Positions 1-12,654 of a DNA stretch of 64,000 nt are shown here, one piece after another. Position numbers and translations under genes: made by a program. The stretch's first letter is position 1. Every line of letters starts with the position of its first letter. The DNA is from Micrasema longulum (Eukaryota > Arthropoda > Insecta > Trichoptera > Brachycentridae). The notes under the pieces are model-generated. The model was not told the DNA's origin. It did not search any database and saw only the letters and a program-made list of their open reading frames with translations. Location of the stretch: the NCBI GenBank assembly GCA_022494885.1, contig JAGVSM010002413.1, positions 62,001 to 126,000 on the forward strand, given 5' to 3'.

Positions 1-1595
1 AGGTATGTCACTTGGTATTTATCGATGTACCTACCCATAACTTTCGTTATTATTTATTTAATTTTTTTTATTGGTTCTTATATTTTTTTATCGTAGGTTC
101 ACCAGCGAAACTTTTTATTGAATTTGAGTATTCAATTGAATCTCAACCAAAAATATGTAGGTAGGCAGGTATGTTGCTGGAAAATATAATAGTGCACTGC
201 ACAGAAAAATAAATAAATAAATCTAACCTTATCCAAGTTTGTAATGTAGTCAATAAAATTCGGGTTTGAGTAGATCCGCATTATTCATCTTTTTGCGTTT
301 AGTAGGTGTCTACTTTTTTCAAATTACCTACACAACTCCCAATACTTGGCCCTAATTTATTATGACCTTAACTGTTTTGTGATAATGCCAGCCAGAAACG
401 AAAAAATAAAATTCTAACATCGAGCAAAAAAATACTTTAGTAAACTAAACAAATCAAACGGAAAAATCAGATTAACCTTTTAATACATAGAACATTTGAA
501 TTTTAAAATAATCTTTATATTTATAAGTCCTCTGTACGCGTGATGTCACTGAACTCCTCCTTAACGGCTTAACAGATTTACGTGAGGTTTTCAGAGAAAT
601 GAGGATCTTTGCGCTGCGCGTGTTCGTTGATATTAAAATCTTAAAATTAATATGTTAAAAAGAAGTTAGGAGCATAAATGTTATATTCATCGATCTACCA
701 GGGTTGCATTCGAGGAGCATGAATATACGAAAAAATTGGAAGGATGTTTTTTTTTGTGGATCTTAATCAGATTCTTTCGTGAAATTCCTCATTCTTTCTA
801 CACATTTATTTATTTTTACTGGAGTTTTGGTAATACCAAAATAATATTAACTGATATTAAAATTTTCCGAGCTAATAGCAGGCAAGCCAACGTTCGGGCA
901 GGACAGCGTCTGTCGGGCCCGCTAGCAATTTTATAAAATCACAAGAATGCCTTCGTATTATCAAGGAAAACGCAAAACAAAAATTTGGTTATACGTAATA
1001 TGTATTGAACAATAGGGAAACATCAGTTTTTTTTTACATTTATAAAGTAATAAAAATCTACGAAATACTGTCCAGTAAAAAAAAAAATCTAATTACTAGT
1101 AGCTTAAAAAATAATTTTGAATCTGTAATTTTGGATTCCCGTCAAAACAGTGATTCTATCGGCCACGCCCCTAATACGTCACGATTCATATTTATTTGTT
1201 CCTGCCATTGAAATTTGTGTAGAACAATTTCTCGAATCTTGACGTCACAACAACCAAGGCCAAACACGTCGTGTTTTTCTACGAACGTATTTTTATTGAA
1301 TTTCTTTTTTACATTTATGTACTCGTATGAAAATATTTTTCCACAGTATCCATATTCATTTTGAAAATATAATTAATTATTCTATATCCATTTCATATAT
1401 TTTTATCGGTATTCGTAGTATGTGATATTTCCTTGTTAATAAACCAATATAGACAGTTTAAAAAAAATGTTTTAAGCTACAGTTGTTTATTAGTCAAAAA
1501 GTCAAAAATCAAAAGTAAATGTAATAGTAACCGTCAGTTGGATTGGTTAGTCTTGAAAATGATGCAATGCTTTGGTACACCTCTATTGCATTCTG
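1..1595. other. AT-rich stretch without recognised gene
   Basis: Open reading frames here are short (at most about 70 codons), overlap on both strands and carry no recognisable motif. A few short AT-rich runs such as repeated aaat at 207-222 look like LINE tails but cannot be assigned. I see no gene in it. Confidence 0.6.
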
Positions 1596-1599
1596 TGTC

Positions 1600-1935
1600 C
1601 AGGAAGTTGAAGAATACAGTTGTTTTGCAATAGAACCAAAACCATGAACAAGTGTTTTCGGCTCGATGGCTGCTGTCAGGTAAACATACTGAATAAGAAA
1701 ATCGAGTGGAGATACGTCCACCCCGTTGTGTAGTGGCTGACGCGATCGCCTATTATGTTTGATGTCGTGGGTTTAATTCCTGGCAGGGTGGACGAGAAAT
1801 ACTGGTTTTTAGTGTCGTTCAAAATTAAATATATAAAGGGCTGGCACCTGAAGCGTAATACTGATCATCTTACCTTCATGTAGCAGATGATCCAAATACG
1901 CTGCATTTGATTCGGAATGATGATGATTGGATTTT
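1600..1935 (+). repeat. tRNA-derived SINE, family 1 (sense copy)
   Basis: A tRNA-like head lies at about 1721-1790, with an A-box-like tagtggctgacgcg at 1731-1744 and a B-box-like ggtttaattcc ending at 1780. It is followed by a body shared, in reverse, with copies at 7795, 20187 and 62049. The leader (1600-1720) is also shared with the copies at 33497 and 59425. It is diverged, so probably old and inactive. Confidence 0.75.
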
Positions 1936-2291
1936 AAATATGTTTCAGATTTTTTTGTATAGAACAGGTACTTTTTAAATACTTTTAAGAAGTATCTACT
2001 ATTTTTTATTTGTTACTACTTGTATTACTAATGATCTAACAACCCGGCTTGAAAAGAAAATGCACAACGTTTTGTTCATCGAGGTTTAATTCGATTTTGA
2101 CAATATTATTTGTTCGGTGTCAGCAAGATAATATTCATTGCCTACAGGTAAAAGTCCGTGATCATTCGGCCGTTTTAAGTAAATAGTAGAGATATTGAGG
2201 GTTATGGTATTATTATGCCTATTAGACTCGCGTAAAACGCGAAATTTTACGGTTCCGGCCTCGACACGGGACTCGGGAAGGGCTCAACGTA

Positions 2292-3023
2292 CCTTTAATG
2301 GTAATTATACGAGCCATATTATAATGCAGCTGGCAGCGACAACTTCCTCGCACGTTCGACGCTCGCTCTAATATGTAGCACTAGCTACAATACAATGCAA
2401 TACAATATGCGTCGTCTATATCCAAAACGACTGTTATTATTACTGTGGACAATTTCACTTTTAATGGGAACTATGCGAGCCATATTATAATGCAGCTGGC
2501 AGCGACAACTTCCTCGCACGTTCGATGCTCGCTTAAATATGTAGCACTAACTACGATCCAATCCAATACAGTATGAGTCGTCTATTTCCAAAACGACTGT
2601 TATTATTACTGTGGATAATTCCACCTTTAATGGGAACTATGCGAGCCATATTATAATGCAGCTGGCAGCGACAACTTCCTCGCACGTTCGACGCTCGCTT
2701 AAATATGTAGCACTAGCTACAATACAATGCAATACAATACAATATGAGCTGTCTATATCCAAAACGACTGTTATTATTACTGTGGATAATTTATTTATTT
2801 ATTTGACACTTTATATAGATATACAATAAATATACATACAAGGGCGGGCATATTGCCTTAAGGCAATTTCTTCCTACTTACTCAAACCGTTCAGTTTGTA
2901 GAAAATTATCGACAACTTCATCGCACGTTCGACGCTCGCTTAAATATGTAGCACTAGCTACAATACAATACAAAAAGAGTCGTTTATATAAAAAAACGAC
3001 TGTTATTATTTCTGTGGATAATT
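2292..3023. repeat. 166-bp tandem repeat, about 3.7 copies
   Basis: The same sequence recurs with a period of exactly 166 bp: the motif ttaatgg occurs at 2295, 2461 and 2627, and gagccatattataatgcagc at 2311, 2477 and 2643. A fourth, partial copy occupies 2910-3023. Between copies three and four a LINE tail (2791-2909) replaces the first part of the unit. Units one to three differ by only a few bases. It is a local minisatellite/satellite array with no coding role visible. Confidence 0.9.
2791..2909 (-). mobile_element. LINE 3' tail inserted in the tandem repeat
   Basis: The stretch begins on the + strand with repeated ttta, which is the 3' simple tail of a LINE lying on the - strand. It continues with the motif cattttgcc-like cgggcatattgccttaagg, also found at 12655-12775. 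Only the 3' end of the element is present, as expected for a 5'-truncated retrotransposon copy. About 48 bp of the fourth tandem unit are missing at this junction. Confidence 0.65.
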
Positions 3024-5412
3024 TTAAGTTTGAAATAATTAGATAATTTATAATAATTTAAGTAAATACTTGAACAAACATCTTGCACCTACGAAGCGCA
3101 TTGAACAATGGCATTCTTAAAACGTAACAACGTTTTTTTCAAAAATAGACATGAAGTAAAGTAGTTATAGTCCTTAAAATTTAGCTTGATTAAAATGACA
3201 GCTGTCAAACTCATGTCAATAGTGATCTAAAATTACTGATCACGGATCATGTACCAATCAAATCGATTTTATCAGTTTTTTTATGCAAACATGAAACTCT
3301 GTTTCCGAAAATTGTAAAGTATAAAATATAAAAACACAAAAACAAGCCTATTATAGTGTGTTGAATATAATTATTTACCAAAAAATAAGACATTTATACT
3401 TTTTTCGTGAACATTATCAAACGAATTATTTTTTTATTCGATCAAATTACATTGATCAATTTGTCCATCTATAACGTTGTTGCAAAATAATGTAACCTTG
3501 TAAGAACGTCGTTAATAATTAGGTTTATTTTAGTTTTTTTTAGTTTTAAAGCTGATTTTATATATTTATGTTGATTGTATTAAAAAAAGCATTGTATTAA
3601 AAAAATAAATTAACAAACCAAATACGAATGATTTTTCGCGTGTCAATATAAATCACTCCTTAGACGTTACTACAAAGTTATGTCATCAGTTTTTCTGACA
3701 ACGGTCATTCTAATCATGCTATATTTTAAGGAATATAGTTAGTCAAAAACTCGTGATAAAAAGTAAACAATAAACAACTAAATAAATAAAGCACGGTTTT
3801 CAGATATTATATTATTATTCACAAGATGAAACCGACTACCGATTGTAAAGGGGTCTGCCTGGTTACCGCAAATATGTTAGCCGCATATTTATGGTTAATT
3901 CCTGGTACATATGATGCACATGTGCACTAAGGGATGATGCCTTTTGTTCCATTGGCTTCGTGTCCATTTTAAAACGCAACTTAGAATAAGTAGAATGTAT
4001 ATAATAGAGGACGCAACAATCCCGCTCAAAATTTCTGAATGTATTTTTTACGCTTTTGCCAAACGTTTGTATAGGGTTTGATAACACCTATGAAGTAATT
4101 ACAATAAATAAAACGCCAAATATTAGAGTTTCTTTCAATAGTTATAAAACAAAATGATTTGGAGATGGCGGAATTAGATTCTGACTTTCATATGGCGGCG
4201 TTTGGAAGTCATCGGAGTTGAGATCGCGGACTTCGTTTGAAACATGTTTGTTGTTTTCATACTTGGCTACAGGGTCTATAGAAGCTTATTAATAATGATT
4301 ATTTTTTTACAATGACCATTATTATATTGATTAAATTACTATTAATCATACTTAATAATTCTGTTTTGTTTTAGTTACTAATATTTTATTTTTTTAATAG
4401 GGTAAAATATGATGAAAGAAAATATATGAAACACACAAATATATATATTTTTTATTTATGATTTATGGAACACCCTTTACAAAATTATATTATAAAATTA
4501 TAATCACAGCAGTGAATAAATTACAACATAAGATTACACAAACCTTAACAAGAATAAGAAATTCCACAAACAACTTACATGAAATACACCTAATATACCA
4601 ATATATAAAATATACAATTAAAAGAAATGAAAAAAAAACGAATATTCTGGAAAGTTGAAAGTAAAAATAAAAATAAATATTCAACCAGGAAAAGATGAAA
4701 CAGCTATGAATACAATCTTAGATTTAAAATTGAAATGATTTAAATGAAAATAAAACGCTAGTTTTCAACTAACTAATGAGAATAAAAATAACTGTTTTTG
4801 ATAAAAACCCTTTCTTTTAATTTTCAATTATATTTTATGAAAATAAATAAAATTTAGAATAAATATGCCCATTTCTCCTCATTGTATGCACATTTATATG
4901 CACATTATACCAATAAATCGGACATTATTAAATCTTAAAAACGAATAATTAGCGGACACTTTGTTGACGTCGCGGCGGACCCGAAAGATGTACTGTTATG
5001 GGCAAATGCTTAACGCTGATAGAGGTCGCTAAGGAAATGGCGTGATTTGGAATAATTCGGTGGTAGGAGATGGCGGAATTAAGAATAAACTTAAATATTT
5101 GAAACGAATTTACAGGGGATTTGGCGTAGGTGCTAAATAATTATTTCAGAGGTTCAGGAATTAGTATGACATAATATTACCTAAAAGTTAGTCAATTTTC
5201 TACTATGATGGAGATGGCGGGTATTGGAAGTATACGACATATTTGTCATGAAGTACAGTAAGATCCTTGTAAGTTTCTAACATCAACGCGCGGTGAATCG
5301 CCAAACCTTGAAACAGCTTCAACGCTATTATATTATTTTAACTCCTGGCGTAGCTTTACCGCGAACAAACACCGTCTTAGCTATCATTTTACGCTGAACA
5401 TTATTACGTGTT
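3024..5412. other. No gene; dispersed gagatggcgg motif
   Basis: This 2.4-kb stretch is AT-rich and I see no exon in it. The only structure is a short motif, ggagatggcgg, at about 4161, 5067 and 5211, twice followed by aatta. The copies do not sit in a regular array. Confidence 0.5.
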
Positions 5413-5980
5413 TATTTGACTATCTCATAGGGTTTTTTTTTATTCCTTTCCCTTTCAATGGTTTCGTCAATAAAGGATCTTAGCATTACTTTAGATAATA
5501 AACTCTCCTATCGTGAACACATCGGTAATATTGTAAACAAATCTCTCAAAATTCTCGGTTATATCAATAGCCTGACGACGTACTTGAAAAATATTAATAT
5601 CATCAAAACTCTTTATTGCTCATTAGTTCCACCCCATCGAGAATATGCTTCTTCAATTTGGTTTCCATTATATAGGACTTGTATTGACTAGATCGAGTCT
5701 GTCCAACATCGTTTTTAAGATAAGTGTCATGGTTGCTCGGATTGCAAAGGGGTTTCCTATTTTGAAATTGAGCACTCTCTTAATCTGTCGTCATTGGAGT
5801 AACGAAGAATTGAGATAAACCTAATATGCATTTTCAAAATACTTAATGCTATAAGTGATGTCCCATCTCTGTTGCAATCAAATTTTTTCATGATCCCAAC
5901 CATGTCACCAGAAGTCATAATCTGCCATTTTTTAACCTTCTAAAAATAAATTCAAGAGTATCTCCATCGGTACATACCGA
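5413..5980 (+). pseudogene. LINE reverse transcriptase relic (C-terminal part)
   Basis: An open frame at 5458-5691 translates to a stretch typical of the end of CR1/Jockey-type LINE reverse transcriptases: it has a KDLSITLDNKLSYREHI-like block, a LYCSLV block and an EYASSIW block (family pattern LEYASVVW). After a stop at 5689 the frame continues weakly as IESVQHRF, the usual next block of this family. The reading frame then decays. The endonuclease and the reverse transcriptase catalytic core are absent. It is a dead, 5'-truncated copy. The same block occurs on the - strand at 26645-26938. Confidence 0.75.
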
Positions 5981-6723
5981 GTCAGTATACTTAACTTCTG
6001 TACTATATCTATCTACCTCGGTATGTTCTACCGGCTTGTCATCTGGACGTCATATTATCGAATCCAACCCAATCGAATCGAATCCATCCAATATCGCCGA
6101 AAATTTAGTCTGTGTTCCTGATTGAATTAAAATGTAAAATAGTTCTCATTTATATTTTCAATAAGCTTCTGTGATATAAAGTGGCCACTTCAAAGCGTTT
6201 ATAAACTCCATAATAAATCATAATAAATCCCAATTCAAGCAAAAAATGCTCGCTTGAATATATTTTTTATAAGACTTTTGACAATTACTAAGGTGGTATG
6301 CTTAACTTTCGTCAGTATTTATCTGCCGAGCGATTACAAAGCCGCAGGGAGATAGTAAAACTGATGGAAAAAATATAATTACTAGATTGTTTTTTATAGT
6401 GGTAGCATTTTTACGGCTAGATACTCTTATATATGATTAGGGCAGAATCTAGAAACATTATCTATGCATCTAGCCGTTCGTTTTCAAAACTGACGCTTAT
6501 GTCAGAATTTAATTAGACTTTAAAATTTACTCAGTTCTCCCTTATATTTTAAGCTTTTTAAGAAAAAAACTAGCTACCTCAGAACGATTAAAAAATTCAA
6601 TAAATTGTAATTAAAGCAAAAACTGCTCGGCGGACCAAAATGTTTATTACTTTTAATGAGTAGATTTGTGTATCGTAGCGCATTTGAGCCCTTGGTACAT
6701 ACTGAAGTACTTACCTCAAAACT

Positions 6724-6939
6724 TGAAGTTAAAGGGTCAGTGGTGTATCTTCGTGATCGCTCTAGAGAATTTATCTTCAACTATGACGTCATAATGAAGG
6801 TATGTCACTTTAGTGCGTAGATCTGTTAACCGTTAACCGCTTCCCCCACCCAAAATTTGAAGTGTATCTTTTAATCGCTCGGGAGAATTTATCTTTAACT
6901 ATACCTTCACCATGACGGTATAGTTTAAGATAAATTCTC
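6724..6939. repeat. Short duplicated unit ending in a hairpin
   Basis: A unit containing gagaatttatctt and a nearby tgaagg/atgacg motif occurs twice in direct orientation (about 6724-6802 and 6858-6918). It is then followed by an inverted piece. Positions 6883-6905 and 6917-6939 pair as a 23-bp stem with one mismatch and an 11-base loop. No function can be assigned. Confidence 0.6.
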
Positions 6940-6944
6940 TTAAA

Positions 6945-7408
6945 ATTTCATTTTAATAATAAAAATACTTAATAGTTTTATTCCACTTTTATTTATAATT
7001 TTTTTTATATAATTTTTTTACTAGTGACCGGGTTTCATCGTGACCGACATCGTCAGACTGGTGGGAGACTAAACAAATTTATATGTTATATACAAGTGCA
7101 AGCAGGGGTTGTAAATCATGATTTTATATTATTATGTAAATAAAAGAATTTAAATTAAAATCATCTAAGTATAAGGTAATAACAATTATACGAATATAAG
7201 TTTTGTTTGAATGTATATAATAAAAACTGGTGTAAAATTTATGATTTTATGAAGTTTTATAATGAAAATGTACTTGAATTACATGTATTTAAATTTAATT
7301 AAAACTATAACAGGGGCCGATGGTTGGCAGTTCCATCGACACTGGTAAAAAAATTATAAATGAAAGTGGAATAAAACTATAAAGTATTTTTATTATTATA
7401 ATTAAAAT
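6945..7408. mobile_element. Fold-back MITE with long terminal inverted repeats
   Basis: The left end (about 6949-7030) and the reverse complement of the right end (about 7335-7405) match over roughly 65-75 bp, including ttttattccacttt and tataatttttttac. The interior is AT-rich and non-coding. The layout (short, non-coding, long terminal inverted repeats) is that of a MITE. No clear target-site duplication was found by eye. Confidence 0.65.
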
Positions 7409-7794
7409 GCAGTTCCACCAAGAAATGTCCGTAGAAAAACTCAATATATTAAAATTTCATGTCCCATTTGCATGTTTAGCGAAATTTTGCTGTAGGGAAA
7501 TTTTAATACCCCCCCTTACGACCCCGCCACTAGAACAAAGAATCCACCAAAATCTACCGATCTCGATGGAGGTTGGCAACTCTGACGTAAACTCACGTCG
7601 TAGTGTTCAATTGAGTGAAAGATCTCAGCAAGAATTCCCGACAAGTTCGAGCCTTGCTTCTATTTATATGTATATTGTTTATTTGTTATTATATATATTT
7701 TTTACAATATACATAAGAGGTAAAACAGAGTATTAAAAGTATAAAGAATGATTACAAGAAATGTTTATGATTTTTTTGCTCATATAATAAATCA

Positions 7795-7985
7795 TCATCA
7801 TTCCCTTTCCGCACCTAATGGTACATAGGGCACTGGATTGGTACACCAATCGCAGCATATCTCGATCAATTTTGTTACATAAAGGTAAGGTGATCAGTCT
7901 TACGCTTTCAGGTACCAGTCCAGGAACTATGTGAAGTGTGAAAACACCCTTTTAAATAAATATTTCATATCAACCATGTATCATA
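7795..7985 (-). repeat. SINE family 1 (antisense, partial)
   Basis: It starts with a short cat-repeat and ttccctttccgcacctaatg, then runs through tggtacaccaatcgcagc, the 3' body of SINE family 1 in reverse. The tRNA-like head is lost or too diverged to recognise. Confidence 0.75.
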
Positions 7986-7989
7986 CGGA

Positions 7990-8350
7990 TATCTATGTCA
8001 GATCTCAGCTCTTTTTGCGTCCCCCCAAGTCGGGTTTGTGTTCCATAGTTCTGACGTAAACTGCCGACGGACAGTTAACAGCGGACGTTCAGGACGCCGA
8101 GAACCTGATGCCTCGCAAATAAGTCATTCGTGACTAAGGCTTTCAGGAAGCATCCGCAGTATATGGCCCAGCTAACCGTATCGCCTATGCTTTATGACAG
8201 TTGTCACCGGAATTCGCTGCGTCCGTTCTCTTATTACTGCATTCCTTACAAAGTCAAATCGCCGCACATCCAAGATTCTTTCGAAACATATATTCTCAAA
8301 GTCAGTATTTTGCTGTTTTAGGCCCTATTCAGGTGCCACGATTCTCATCC
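7990..8350 (+). repeat. Dispersed repeat R, copy 1
   Basis: It shares long blocks with 28320-28625 (same strand), for example catccgcagtatatggccca and gctaaccgtatcgcct, and with 14871-15055 in reverse. Small overlapping open frames here have no recognisable domain. It is probably a fragment of a larger mobile element that I cannot name. Confidence 0.65.
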
Positions 8351-9069
8351 GTAGAGAATAATCTAAATGCATTTAAAGCACTTCAAAGTACTTCAATTTT
8401 TACTATAATTCAATAGAACTTTTTAGAAACGCTAAAGTCGCCCGTCTCCATAGAAATTTGTTTTGACGCAACCGGCGGCAGCGCTCCAAAATAGTTTTAG
8501 CAATATAACAATTTATTTTTTAGTTTGGAGAAATACTTTGAGCTGGACGCACGTCGGTTTGAATTGTAAAAATTTTGAAAAATATAAGATTTGATGTGGG
8601 ACTGTATAAGTACATCAAATATCGAGCGTCGGCGACCCGCTAGTTGGTGTCCAGGGCCCTAATAAATCTCGTATAATTTCGCTTTGCTCGTGACATAAGT
8701 AACCAGTTCTATCACGAAATTGCCAGGTTTAAATTGAACGCTCGCGTCTCGTACTAGCCGATTCGTGGTGGAACGGTAACAATGACATAACACGAAAGGG
8801 AAAGTGTGTGAATGGTACGGCGATAGTCTAATCCACCAATACGGGGACCGTGACCTTTCTCTAGTACAGCGGCCAGGAGAAGTACCTACCTACTGACCTA
8901 GTTCGCACAGGTCATCGCTGCCCTTGGCACCATTAGGGCGGTACTCACTATGACCCTTTCTGTGTCAATATTCCTTAGACACTACCTGTTTATTGATAGT
9001 CAAATTTATCGTTTCTCTGGGCGGCGTAGGTGTATATTTCTTCATTCGTATAGTGTCAGTATTGCGTTG
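8351..9069. other. Moderately GC-rich stretch, no gene recognised
   Basis: Base composition is less AT-biased than the surroundings, but all reading frames are closed often and no domain or splice-consistent exon could be found. It may be part of an old mobile element. Confidence 0.4.
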
Positions 9070-9337
9070 TTTTATACTTACGTATCGGTAATACTCTTAG
9101 AGTAATAACCTAATAGAGTCGCCATACGCATACGGAGAAAATCTATTCTATGTTTATTGACCACGGAGTTAGCTACAGATTACAGCAATACAACGGGCCG
9201 GTAGGTACTTGCGTTGTGAATTGCGAGCGCTAATCTAAACCGTCCATTACACGTTTGTTGTTAAACTTAAAACCAAACTAAAACCGAACCAAAAATTTGG
9301 AACGCTTTTGTTCTACGCAATAGATCTTAAGGGCTTC
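9070..9337 (-). repeat. Dispersed repeat F, copy 1 (reverse)
   Basis: The reverse complement matches 38335-38559 and 46809-47055 over almost its whole length. Shared blocks include aacaacaaacgtgtaatgga, gtattgctgtaatctg, and one end reading gaagccctta. No open frame and no tRNA-like head, so the class is unknown. Confidence 0.75.
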
Positions 9338-9409
9338 TTTAATTGAGAATTATAACTCTGAGGTGTTGTAATAATTCTCACTCTCGTGTTCCTATAAAAT
9401 ATAATCAAA

Positions 9410-9515
9410 TATAAACTTTCTTTCTTAACTTTTTTTCTTATTTTTTTTCTTTTTTCTTATTTTTTTTCTTTTTTCTTATTTTTTTTTCTTTTTTTTTTCT
9501 TTTCTTATTCTTTAA
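9410..9515. repeat. Pyrimidine microsatellite
   Basis: An imperfect run of cttattttttttctttttt units, nearly pure pyrimidine on the + strand for about 100 bp. Confidence 0.85.
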
Positions 9516-9939
9516 ATTTATCTTGTTTCTATTTATTTTATTTTTATTACTGTATATAAATATAAGTATTTTTATTTTATTTGCATCTTCTAAGTGCCTA
9601 ACATTTCTTAATTGTTAAATTGCTTTTATTATGATACCGATAATGTACTTAATCATTAGCTTACACCACCGTGGAAAATTTATATTGACTTTTTTCACAA
9701 TTTTCGTTTATATATATTCTTATTCTCTGTATACAACATATGTAAAAACGGTTGTTTTTTTCCCAAATAAAAATAAAAAATTTAACAAAATAAAGTAAAA
9801 AACGATGTTTTTAATTTTTGTATTGCTTATTTTCTTCACTGCGTTATATTACTACCACTATCATAAATATTTCATTTATCATTAAATTATTTTTTTTACA
9901 AGCTTGGTAATAAACGATTGAAAAAATAGAAATGGTTAT

Positions 9940-10093
9940 TTATTTTAAAAAATTTCCCGAATATTTCAATTTTAAGGCCTTTTTTCACTAACCGTAAATA
10001 GCTGTGCTCGAAAATCAAGTTGTCGAGCCGGGCTCGAATCTCAGACCTCCGGTCTGTGAATCCACGAGGCTACTACGGGACCACAACTTGATT
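9940..10093 (-). repeat. SINE family 2 (antisense)
   Basis: The tRNA-like head is on the - strand at about 10014-10090, containing gggctcgaatctcagacc (B box in reverse) and gggaccacaactt. The flanking body, with cccgaatattt, matches 26190-26362 and, in reverse, 59128-59305. Confidence 0.75.
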
Positions 10094-10159
10094 TAACTCA
10101 TTATTGGAAATTATTGGAAATATTTGGAAATCTTGCAGAGCGAGTCTTATATCTACTCT

Positions 10160-10375
10160 TGGCATCGTCTTCCTCATACGCACCTCATTGTGCACGAGGC
10201 ACTGTTATAATACACCGATTTGAGCATATATCGGATCATTGTTTCGTTAAAATGATCGGCCTTCAGTTATCATTTTTTCATCATATTTTGGGTATCAACC
10301 ATGCCGGGAATCAAAATCGAGATCTCTTGCACTGTAGGCAATTGCGCTGAAAACTGAACTACGAGGCTGACATCT
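10160..10375 (-). repeat. SINE family 1 (antisense, diverged)
   Basis: The body is rearranged but ends with tcaaaatcgagatctcttgc and a tacgaggctgac end, matching the tRNA-like head of family 1 at 62215-62283. Diverged and old. Confidence 0.6.
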
Positions 10376-10504
10376 GCGAATAGTCTAATAATGATTTATT
10401 TATGTTTTACTTTTTTTTTGTTTCCTGCTTTGGAGATTTTTGTCCGTTCCTCGAGTTTCTATAAAATGCCTTAATCAGCTACGTGTAAATAAATCAAATA
10501 AAAA

Positions 10505-10722
10505 AAAAAATGTAAAAGGAATAATCCGCTAAGCTATTTTAGAAGTTTCGCAGCATTCGGGAAGCAGAGGATATAGAAGGAAGTTATGAAAAAAATACAC
10601 TACAACACCCAATCCAAAAAATCTTCCTTGGATTTTTTTTCTTGCAACTGGCGGAAATCAAACCCGTGACGCCGCCAGTTTTACAGTTTGCCGTCTAACT
10701 GACTCGCCACGGCGCCTTTATC
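10505..10722 (-). repeat. SINE family 3 (antisense)
   Basis: It contains tacactacaacacccaatcc, then cttgcaactggcgg and a reversed B box in aatcaaacccgtgacgcc. The same order is seen at 18870-19078 and, in sense, at 27170-27375. Confidence 0.8.
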
Positions 10723-12180
10723 AAAACACCTGTGATTATATCGAGAGTGCTGATAACAGGTCCGGTTTTCTTAAATTATCATATTTTTTTTATATATAAT
10801 TGTTATTGGTAGGTTCGTTGTTACCATACATAATAATTACCCAGTATTACGTTCAGAATTTATCGACATAAAAAGCAAATAATATTTTATGTTGTATATA
10901 TATAAGTACGTTCTGAATATTTTAAGTTTAATCAAAATGTTCATTGTAAATTAATGATTCAATCCCAAAAGTACTAAAATGCTAATGCAATCATGCATTA
11001 TGTTATAACAAATTACGTATAATTATATAGACACGTTATAAGCGCTATGAAAATGGCATTTGATTCCGTGGGTAAATGCCTTCCTTGCCTTCATTCCCTG
11101 ACTGTCTTTTATTGTGCTAAAACGTGACACCACGCAGAAAATGTATCGCGTGTGATAGTAAAATTCTTTACACTATAACTGTGAACAAAACAAATGATAT
11201 ATTGTTTCATTTGTAAAAACATATCAATTTATTAACCTAGCCGAACCGTAGGGGGAATTCGAATCCCCCATAGACCGACTTGGTCAATTTCACTTAATGT
11301 ACATAAGCATTCTGCAAACTAACAAAAATTAATAAAATACGCGAATGAGTAAAATATGTGTTCGCGAAAACATGAATAAATTGCACGGTCATAAACACTT
11401 CCAACGTTTTATTCCCCCGATGTCTACGAGTAGTCGCTGGGGTCGTTTGGTCCCCCCGTTCGGATCATGTTTAATTTTTGGATGCTTAGTGGGGGAAAGG
11501 TTAAATAAGTATGTAATTAGTCATATTTTTTCAGATTTTAAAGCGCATAAATAATACACTGAAAACTAGTGAAGTACTATTGTAATGAGTTACACAAAAT
11601 TATAAACTAAGAAAAAAGTATATAATCTCTTTGTCACACGAATGTTTTCATGTGTAACATTGCTAAATATGAGATGCAGTTAGTGAGCAACAATGTTTTT
11701 TAAAAAATATTTATAACTAAATTATTGATTGTAAATTTGTATCTATGTTTTTTTAGAAAAAAAATAATTTATATATGGGTAAGATTTGCATTAGTTAATT
11801 GAATAAAGTTTTAAACGCAATCGTAATTTTGCGAAACATGTCAAAAATTATGTTTGTCATGCGTATTCGAGAATGGTGTTTCGCCATATTTTATAGCAAA
11901 AAATTGTCTATGTTGACAGAATCAAAAAAAATATTGAGATTTTTCGTGTAACAAATTAGTGCATTAGAGCGCACGGGTAATTGTGACACAAAACATCTGG
12001 TTATTTTTAGCAGTGTAAGAAATACTCATGGTGACTTGTAATTTTAGCCGAAAAATTTCCACAGAAACAAAAATAATCCCCTCTTCTGAACTATGAACTT
12101 TTTTGACATAGGCACTTCTAGCATTACCCACGGACGTATTACAAGTATATTATAGCATTGAACCAAATTAGGCAGAATGA
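10723..12180. other. No gene recognised
   Basis: AT-rich DNA. The only structural item is gggggaattcgaatccccc at about 11251-11269, a near palindrome that resembles a tRNA T-arm and may be the end of an old SINE. No exon seen. Confidence 0.45.
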
Positions 12181-12184
12181 AAGG

Positions 12185-12330
12185 GACGCACGAGATACCG
12201 AACCTCGGCCGTGATGTGAATGTACTCCGTCAGCTGTACTGTTGCGATTCATTCATATTTATCGGCATTGGTACACCGATCACAGCGTATCTCGAACATT
12301 TTTCAAGATGACCAGTCTCTTGTTTCAACT
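12185..12330 (-). repeat. SINE family 1 fragment (antisense)
   Basis: It contains cattggtacaccgatcacag and a gtatctcgaacattttt block shared with 7795-7985 and 20187-20455. Truncated on both sides. Confidence 0.6.
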
Positions 12331-12409
12331 ATCATCCGATTACACTTTTCAGGATTTCTACCCGAGAGTAGTCTTTAAGGGCGAGTAGACCACTCGTGTG
12401 AATCGAAAC

Positions 12410-12650
12410 TCGCGAAAAAAGTATCCGACTTTTATTAATAAAAACAACATTTATTGAGATAAAATTAAATGACACTAATCCCCTTCAAAGTAGTCCCCTT
12501 GAGCTGCTACACACTTCTCTCAACGGTTCTGCTACTGCCGGAAGCAACGCTGGAAAGACTCTTTTCGTATGGCGCGCAGGTGGTCCGTCGCAATGTTCAT
12601 GATGCCTTCCCTGGTCTGAAATCTGGTCCGGTCTGGTTTAGTCGGGAATA
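12410..12650 (-). pseudogene. Mariner-like transposase, C-terminal relic
   Basis: On the - strand, 12640 to 12460 reads as a transposase tail: HLRAIRKESFQRCF, then after stops CVAAQGDYFEGD, a block typical of the last residues of one group of mariner-like transposases. It is followed by cggatacttttttcgcg, a usual 3' end of these elements. Stops inside the frame and the absence of the catalytic part show it is dead. Confidence 0.65.
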
Positions 12651-12654
12651 TTTA

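Noticed and set aside
7407..7736. 109-codon open frame on the + strand
   Set aside because: No domain, no splice sites, and it starts inside the right end of a fold-back element. Chance frame.
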